In this document: in pieces, positions 60,735-64,000 of the stretch | Layout of the letters: each line of letters starts with the position of its first letter | How positions within the stretch are numbered: position 1 is the first letter of the stretch | Source: JBBQWT01 sp038210375 | GTDB lineage: Bacteria > Acidobacteriota > Terriglobia > Terriglobales > Acidobacteriaceae | Direction of reading: 5' to 3' | DNA length: 64,000 bases | Assembly (NCBI GenBank): GCA_038210375.1 | Contig: JBBQWT010000001.1 | Coordinates: 1-64,000 of the forward strand | Notes under the pieces: generated by a model | Told to the model about the DNA's origin: nothing | The model's input: only the letters and a program-made list of their open reading frames with translations | Database searches by the model: none | Translations under genes and position numbers: made by a program

Positions 60735-61343
60735 CTAATCCTTCAGGTGCTTCAACATTGCCTTGAACTCCGGAGTTCCCGCCGCGCCCAGCAGCTCGTA
60801 CATCATCATCTCAGTTGAGGAGATCAGCGCTCCGGCGCGCTGCATGCGTTCGAGGCCGATCTGCCAGTTCCACTCATCGCGCGAAACCACTGCGTCGGAT
60901 GCCACGTGCACGTTGTAGCCGCGGTGCAACGCCCCCAGCGCGGTTTGCATGATGCAGATGTGGGTTTCCATGCCGCACAGCAGCATGGTGGTGCGTGAAC
61001 CGGGGAGCCGCTTGGTGGCGGCGACGAATTCATCGCTGCAGAAACATCCGAATTCCAGTTTTTCAATGGGCTGGATCTCGGGCAGCAGTTCGCGAATGGC
61101 GGAAACGGTTTCACCCAGGGCCTTCGCATACTGCGTGCTGACCAGGACCGGCAGTTGCAGGATTCCGGCCAGTTGAATCAGCAGGCGGCAGTTTCGCAGG
61201 AAGGGGTCTGTGCCGGCGATGGGCGCCAGCAGTTTCTCCTGGATGTCGACGACTACCAGAAAACATTGGTCGCGGGACAGGAGCCGGCGGGCTACGTCGT
61301 CGTCCGGGCTTTGCGAGGGCGAGTTGAGTGAGGGGCTTTCCAT
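60735..61343 (-). CDS. isochorismatase-family hydrolase (YcaC-like)
   Basis: Cysteine hydrolase of 202 residues. The three catalytic positions of the family can be seen: Asp in LVVVDIQEKLLAPIAG (about residue 32), Lys/Asn region in VLVSTQYAKALGETV, and the nucleophile Cys in TTMLLCGMETHICIMQTA. The GMETHIC sequence is the hallmark of the YcaC-like branch. Substrate unknown; possibly nicotinamide-like or carbamoyl compounds. Single-gene unit on the minus strand. Confidence 0.88.
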   Translation of the reverse strand: MESPSLNSPSQSPDDDVARRLLSRDQCFLVVVDIQEKLLAPIAGTDPFLRNCRLLIQLAGILQLPVLVSTQYAKALGETVSAIRELLPEIQPIEKLEFGCFCSDEFVAATKRLPGSRTTMLLCGMETHICIMQTALGALHRGYNVHVASDAVVSRDEWNWQIGLERMQRAGALISSTEMMMYELLGAAGTPEFKAMLKHLKD

Positions 61344-61383
61344 TAGGGGATCTGACTTCGGCCAGCCGATAGACTGAATGCTC

Positions 61384-61554
61384 TTAATTTCTTGCCCCGC
61401 TCTTCCAAGGCACGGTAGTTGCCGCTAACTCAAGCAAAGCATCATCGACGTTTTTGCCTGGCACTTGGAAGGGCTGTTGCCGAATCTCGGCTGAGTGTTT
61501 GCGCGTTGGCGCACCAGGCATCATGAGCCGGGCTCCGATTTGAGGTTCAGCCAT
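61384..61554 (-). CDS. possible small protein (56 residues)
   Basis: A short frame starting at ATG 61554 with AGAGGGAG just upstream and ending in TAA. It codes for MAEPQIGARLMMPG ... FQVPGKNVDDALLELAATT ... KSGARN, a soluble peptide with one plausible helix. I know no homologue and there is no conserved-context argument, so this is a candidate only. It lies within the otherwise empty 370-base gap 61344-61715, which holds nothing else visible. Confidence 0.3.
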   Translation of the reverse strand: MAEPQIGARLMMPGAPTRKHSAEIRQQPFQVPGKNVDDALLELAATTVPWKSGARN

Positions 61555-61715
61555 ACTCCCTCTTGCCGGTTAAAGCTATTACAGAACCTTCCTTCAGGCG
61601 CTAAGTGAAGTCCCAACCGTGCAGATTTTTAGTTATTTTACCCGTTTTGTGCGTCGAAACCTTTCCCCTCTGCGAATTGACAAAGGGCTTATCCTGAAGG
61701 CGGTGGAGGCTGATT

Positions 61716-62132
61716 ATGAAATATATCGCTGTGATCTGCATCATCGGAATCCTGCTAACTGGGCCGATGAAGGCCGAGGAGCGAATCAACGTCACACTCG
61801 TTCAGCTAATTGCAAACCCCGAAAAATTCAACGGAAAGCGGGTTCGGGTGATCGGATTCTTGCGGCTGGAATTTGAAGGGGACGTTCTGTATCTACATCG
61901 CGAAGACTACGAGAATGCCATATTAGGTAACGGTATTTGGGTTGATGTTACGCCTGCCATAACCAAGCAGAAGGCGAGCCTGAACATGAACTACGTTCTA
62001 CTCGAAGGGGTCTTTAGTTCAAGTGACCGAGGGCATATGGGAATGTGGAGTGGCACTATCAAGCAAATCCGCCGCGCCGAAGTCTGGCGGTCTGTAAATC
62101 AAGAACCTGCCGGCGAAAAGCAATCAAAATAA
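61716..62132 (+). CDS. small exported protein of unknown function
   Basis: A 138-residue exported protein (signal IAVICIIGILLTGPMKAEE). The mature part has VSLVQLI-like LVQLIANPEKFNGKRVRVIG, RLEFEGDVLYLHREDYENAI, IWVDVTPAIT and MNYVLLEGVFSSSDRGHMGM, suggesting an OB-fold-type beta barrel of a conserved family seen in many bacteria without known function. The A+T content is higher than most neighbours. It is followed after 130 bases by a tRNA gene. Confidence 0.6.
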   Translation: MKYIAVICIIGILLTGPMKAEERINVTLVQLIANPEKFNGKRVRVIGFLRLEFEGDVLYLHREDYENAILGNGIWVDVTPAITKQKASLNMNYVLLEGVFSSSDRGHMGMWSGTIKQIRRAEVWRSVNQEPAGEKQSK

Positions 62133-62262
62133 CCAGGAGCAGTGGCCCTGAAATAAGTGGAGTCCGCTAATGACGTGATGTTGGTAATTGACCCTCGGAT
62201 TCAGCGCATCGTACAATCTCAGACAGCGGCCATCGCTTGGTGGCGCGCACTTGCCTTCAAGT

Positions 62263-62336
62263 TGCCCCCTCGTTCAATGGTAGGACAGCTGCCTCTGGAG
62301 CAGCCTATCGGGGTTCGAATCCCTGGGGGGCAGCCA
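62263..62336 (+). tRNA. tRNA-Gln (anticodon CTG)
   Basis: Full cloverleaf by inspection: acceptor TGCCCCC (62263-62269) with GGGGGCA (62326-62332), D-arm region from 62272, anticodon stem GCTGC (62288-62292) with GCAGC (62300-62304) around loop CTCTGGA, so anticodon CTG at 62295-62297; T-arm CGGGG-TTCGAAT-CCCTG; discriminator G and encoded CCA at 62334-62336. The U1-A72 pair is typical of tRNA-Gln. Confidence 0.95.
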
Positions 62337-62359
62337 AATTTCGGGCATTTCCTTCGGCT

Positions 62360-62695
62360 TTAGCGAGACATTTGTTGCAGGGCCTTGCCCAGGTGGGAAT
62401 GGGCCTGGTCGCTGATGGCAATGAAACGGAAGGCCTGCGATGAGGGTTGGGTGGGCATCACGTGCAGCATTTCCACTACACCGGCAATGGGGCCAAATCG
62501 GGTTTGCAGAGTCAGTTCCGCGATGGTGTTTTGTTTCAGGGGGCGGTCCAGCGTCCCGCAGCCGCCGGTAAGTGAAAGCTTTTGCAGAGTTCCGGATACG
62601 CTCCGTCCGTCAACCAGCAAGCAGAAGCGCTGATCGCCGGGTACCGTCATTCTGGGAGAACGAACGCAGGTGTGGGCTCGGGGAAACTGGACCAT
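62360..62695 (-). CDS. PilZ-like domain protein
   Basis: A 111-residue soluble protein with the beta-barrel pattern of PilZ: RFCLLVDGRSVSGTLQKLSL TGG in place of DxSxxG (the Asp is a Lys here), then ELTLQTRFGPIAGVVEMLHV and AFRFIAISD. The N-terminal RxxxR that binds cyclic-di-GMP is not clear, so it may not bind the nucleotide. It converges on the tRNA-Gln gene. Confidence 0.55.
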   Translation of the reverse strand: MVQFPRAHTCVRSPRMTVPGDQRFCLLVDGRSVSGTLQKLSLTGGCGTLDRPLKQNTIAELTLQTRFGPIAGVVEMLHVMPTQPSSQAFRFIAISDQAHSHLGKALQQMSR

Positions 62696-62789
62696 GGTTT
62701 AACTGTAGCCGCCGAACCGGGAGCGGGCTAGATTACGATCGTCTGCGATACCTGTGGATGGTGGCTCGTGGGGTTGTGGGAGATCAAGA

Positions 62790-62856
62790 CCAGGCAACCC
62801 CGAGGTCTCTCCACTCCGCCCCACAAGAGCTCGCGGTCTCCGGTCGAGATGACATT
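62790..62856 (-). repeat. dispersed intergenic repeat, family A (inverted)
   Basis: Reverse complement of the unit at 50645-50720: CAACCCCGAGGTCTCTCCAC ... GGTCTCCGGTCGAGATGAC. It ends about 20 bases before the promoter of the IS1595-type transposase. Confidence 0.8.
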
Positions 62857-62875
62857 AATTAGAGTAATAATATAC

Positions 62876-62904
62876 TTGACACACAAGACGGTGAGGTGTA
62901 ATCT
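62876..62904 (+). promoter_or_regulatory. sigma-70-type promoter of the transposase
   Basis: TTGACA at 62876-62881, 17-base spacer, TAATCT at 62899-62904, 23 bases before the transposase ATG. A near-consensus promoter, of the sort found in active insertion sequences. Confidence 0.7.
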
Positions 62905-62927
62905 GGTTTTGTTAGGAAAGAACGACC

Positions 62928-63887
62928 ATGAAAAGGCCAGTAACCCTCACCCAAGCAATCATCTACTTTTCCGATGCAACCCGCGCGTTTGAATATGCAG
63001 TTGAGTTGCGCTGGCCCGATGGAAAAGTATTCTGTCCACGTTGCGGCCACGACAACCATTCGTTCATTAGCACTCGCCGCCATTGGTTCTGTAAGGGCTG
63101 CAAGAAGCAATTCACGGTCAAGGTGGGAACCATCTTCGAGGATTCCGCTCTCGGCCTTGATAAGTGGATGACTGCCGTTTGGATGATAGTCAATGCTAAG
63201 AATGGAATCAGTAGCTGGGAGATTCACCGGGCATTGGGAGTCACTCAGAAGACAGCCTGGTTCATGCTGCATCGCGTCCGTCGCGCCATGAGCCACAACT
63301 CCATCGTGAAGCTCGGCGGAGATGGTGGTGAAGTAGAGGCTGACGAAACTTTCATAGGAGGTAAGGCACGCAACATGCACCTTGCCGCTCGCAAACGTCG
63401 TATAACGGGAACTGGAACCAAAGACAAAACCGCTGTCATGGGAATACTGGAACGTGGCGGTGAAGTTCGTTTGGCAGTGGTTCCCAGTCGCCGTAAACAT
63501 GTTTTGCAAGAAGAAGTCAAAAAACATGTGAGTGCCGGGGCTGCTCTTTATACCGATGCCCTGCTTTCGTACGACGGCCTGGCTACTGACTACGCCCATA
63601 AGGTCATTGACCATGCGGTTGCCTATGTTAATGGCAGAGTGCATACCAATGGCTTGGAGAACTTCTGGAGCCTCTTGAAGCGCGGGCTGGGTGGAACCTA
63701 CGTGAATGTTGAACCGTTCCATTTGTTTCGCTACCTTGATGAGCAATCTTTTCGATACAACCATCGCGGGAATCGCAGTAACCCAATCAACGACGGACAG
63801 CGCTTTAATATGGTCATGTCCAACATCGCCGGTAAGAGATTGACCTATAGCGAACTCACCGGCAAGCTTCACCAAGAGGTCTTCTAA
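62928..63887 (+). CDS. IS1595 family transposase (ISXO2-like)
   Basis: A 319-residue transposase. The N-terminal zinc ribbon has VFCPRCGHDNHSF and HWFCKGCKKQFTVKVGTIF (two CxxC); the ISXO2-like DDE domain follows: GGEVEADETFIGGKA with the first Asp and Glu, ALYTDALLSYDGLATDYAHK with the second Asp, VHTNGLENFWSLLKRGLGG with the Asn/Glu (N/E) position and FRYNHR. All expected catalytic segments are intact, so the element may be active. Its lower GC differs from the chromosome. Confidence 0.94.
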   Translation: MKRPVTLTQAIIYFSDATRAFEYAVELRWPDGKVFCPRCGHDNHSFISTRRHWFCKGCKKQFTVKVGTIFEDSALGLDKWMTAVWMIVNAKNGISSWEIHRALGVTQKTAWFMLHRVRRAMSHNSIVKLGGDGGEVEADETFIGGKARNMHLAARKRRITGTGTKDKTAVMGILERGGEVRLAVVPSRRKHVLQEEVKKHVSAGAALYTDALLSYDGLATDYAHKVIDHAVAYVNGRVHTNGLENFWSLLKRGLGGTYVNVEPFHLFRYLDEQSFRYNHRGNRSNPINDGQRFNMVMSNIAGKRLTYSELTGKLHQEVF

Positions 63888-63970
63888 TCCTCTTTGGGCG
63901 AAGTGCTTGAACCGCGGCCCGCACCGGCGGAAGTCTTAGACTTATTACGTGTATTTTTATGTTGTGACAT
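63884..63970 (-). CDS. possible 28-residue basic peptide, antisense to IS end
   Basis: Reading from ATG 63970 on the minus strand gives MSQHKNTRNKSKTSAGAGRG ... PKED and a stop that overlaps the stop of the transposase gene. It is very basic. No Shine-Dalgarno is visible, so translation is doubtful. Confidence 0.15.
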   Translation of the reverse strand: MSQHKNTRNKSKTSAGAGRGSSTSPKED

Positions 63971-64000
63971 GGAGAAGGTCTTTGGAGCCTGAAATAGAGT

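Larger units (their letters stand above)
62857..63970 (+). mobile_element. IS1595-type insertion sequence (ends not resolved)
   Basis: One transposase gene with its own promoter and a short non-coding rest. I could not find clear terminal inverted repeats: the left end is likely shortly before 62876 and the right end may lie beyond 63970 or outside the window. Boundaries given here are approximate. It abuts a family A repeat on the left. Confidence 0.5.

Noticed and set aside
1..64000. CRISPR arrays, rRNA genes or prophage clusters
   Set aside because: No regularly spaced direct repeats, rRNA-like sequence or phage structural genes were found.

Overview
This is a 64 kb chromosomal window from a GC-rich bacterium, most likely a member of the Acidobacteriota (Terriglobia / Koribacter type). 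The pointers are a VWFA-related protein of the acidobacterial type, a FecR-like protein with a Tyr/Trp-rich domain, a bactofilin, several dispersed intergenic repeats that recur in non-coding gaps, and housekeeping genes scattered in short units on both strands. The assignment is an inference from gene content, not from a marker-gene tree.

Layout. 1-4.1 kb: bactofilin, a methyltransferase-like protein, CutA, an FtsB/DivIC-type division protein, a small secreted Cys/His protein and ThiG. 4.5-10.9 kb: a secreted protein, a 1750-residue RHS/YD-repeat protein whose C-terminal tip looks like a toxin, and a small likely immunity gene. 11-17.6 kb: a long-chain acyl-CoA synthetase, a peroxiredoxin gene with an in-frame TGA exactly at the catalytic cysteine position (a predicted selenoprotein), and SMC with an unusual insert. 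18.4-19.1 kb: a frameshifted REP-associated Y1 transposase between two inverted palindromes. 19.2-26.6 kb: an unknown protein, an M20 peptidase, ThiO, a YbdD-like protein, RuvC and secreted/membrane proteins. 26.6-28.8 kb: a stand-alone reverse transcriptase of unassigned type with hairpins just upstream and a zinc-ribbon protein downstream. 28.9-48 kb: RsmA, GlgA, two transporters divergent from an amino-sugar-kinase-like gene, UvrC, TPR protein, lipoproteins, prepilin peptidase and a pair of M16 peptidases. 48.6-50.6 kb: overlapping xerD and xerC homologues. 50.8-62.7 kb: a VWFA-related gene broken by an in-frame TAG, GlpX, acyl-CoA dehydrogenase, PyrF, RlpA, ThiD, isochorismatase-like hydrolase, tRNA-Gln(CTG) and a PilZ-like protein. 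62.8-64 kb: an IS1595-type transposase gene at the window edge.

How the parts relate. Three thiamine genes (thiG, thiO, thiD) are scattered rather than clustered. Gluconeogenesis/glycogen (GlpX, GlgA), acyl-CoA metabolism, and chromosome maintenance (SMC, XerCD, RuvC, UvrC, bactofilin, FtsB-like, RlpA) account for much of the core content. The accessory, more interesting parts are the selenoprotein, the reverse transcriptase locus, the RHS toxin/immunity tail, the transposase remnants, and at least three families of dispersed intergenic repeats.
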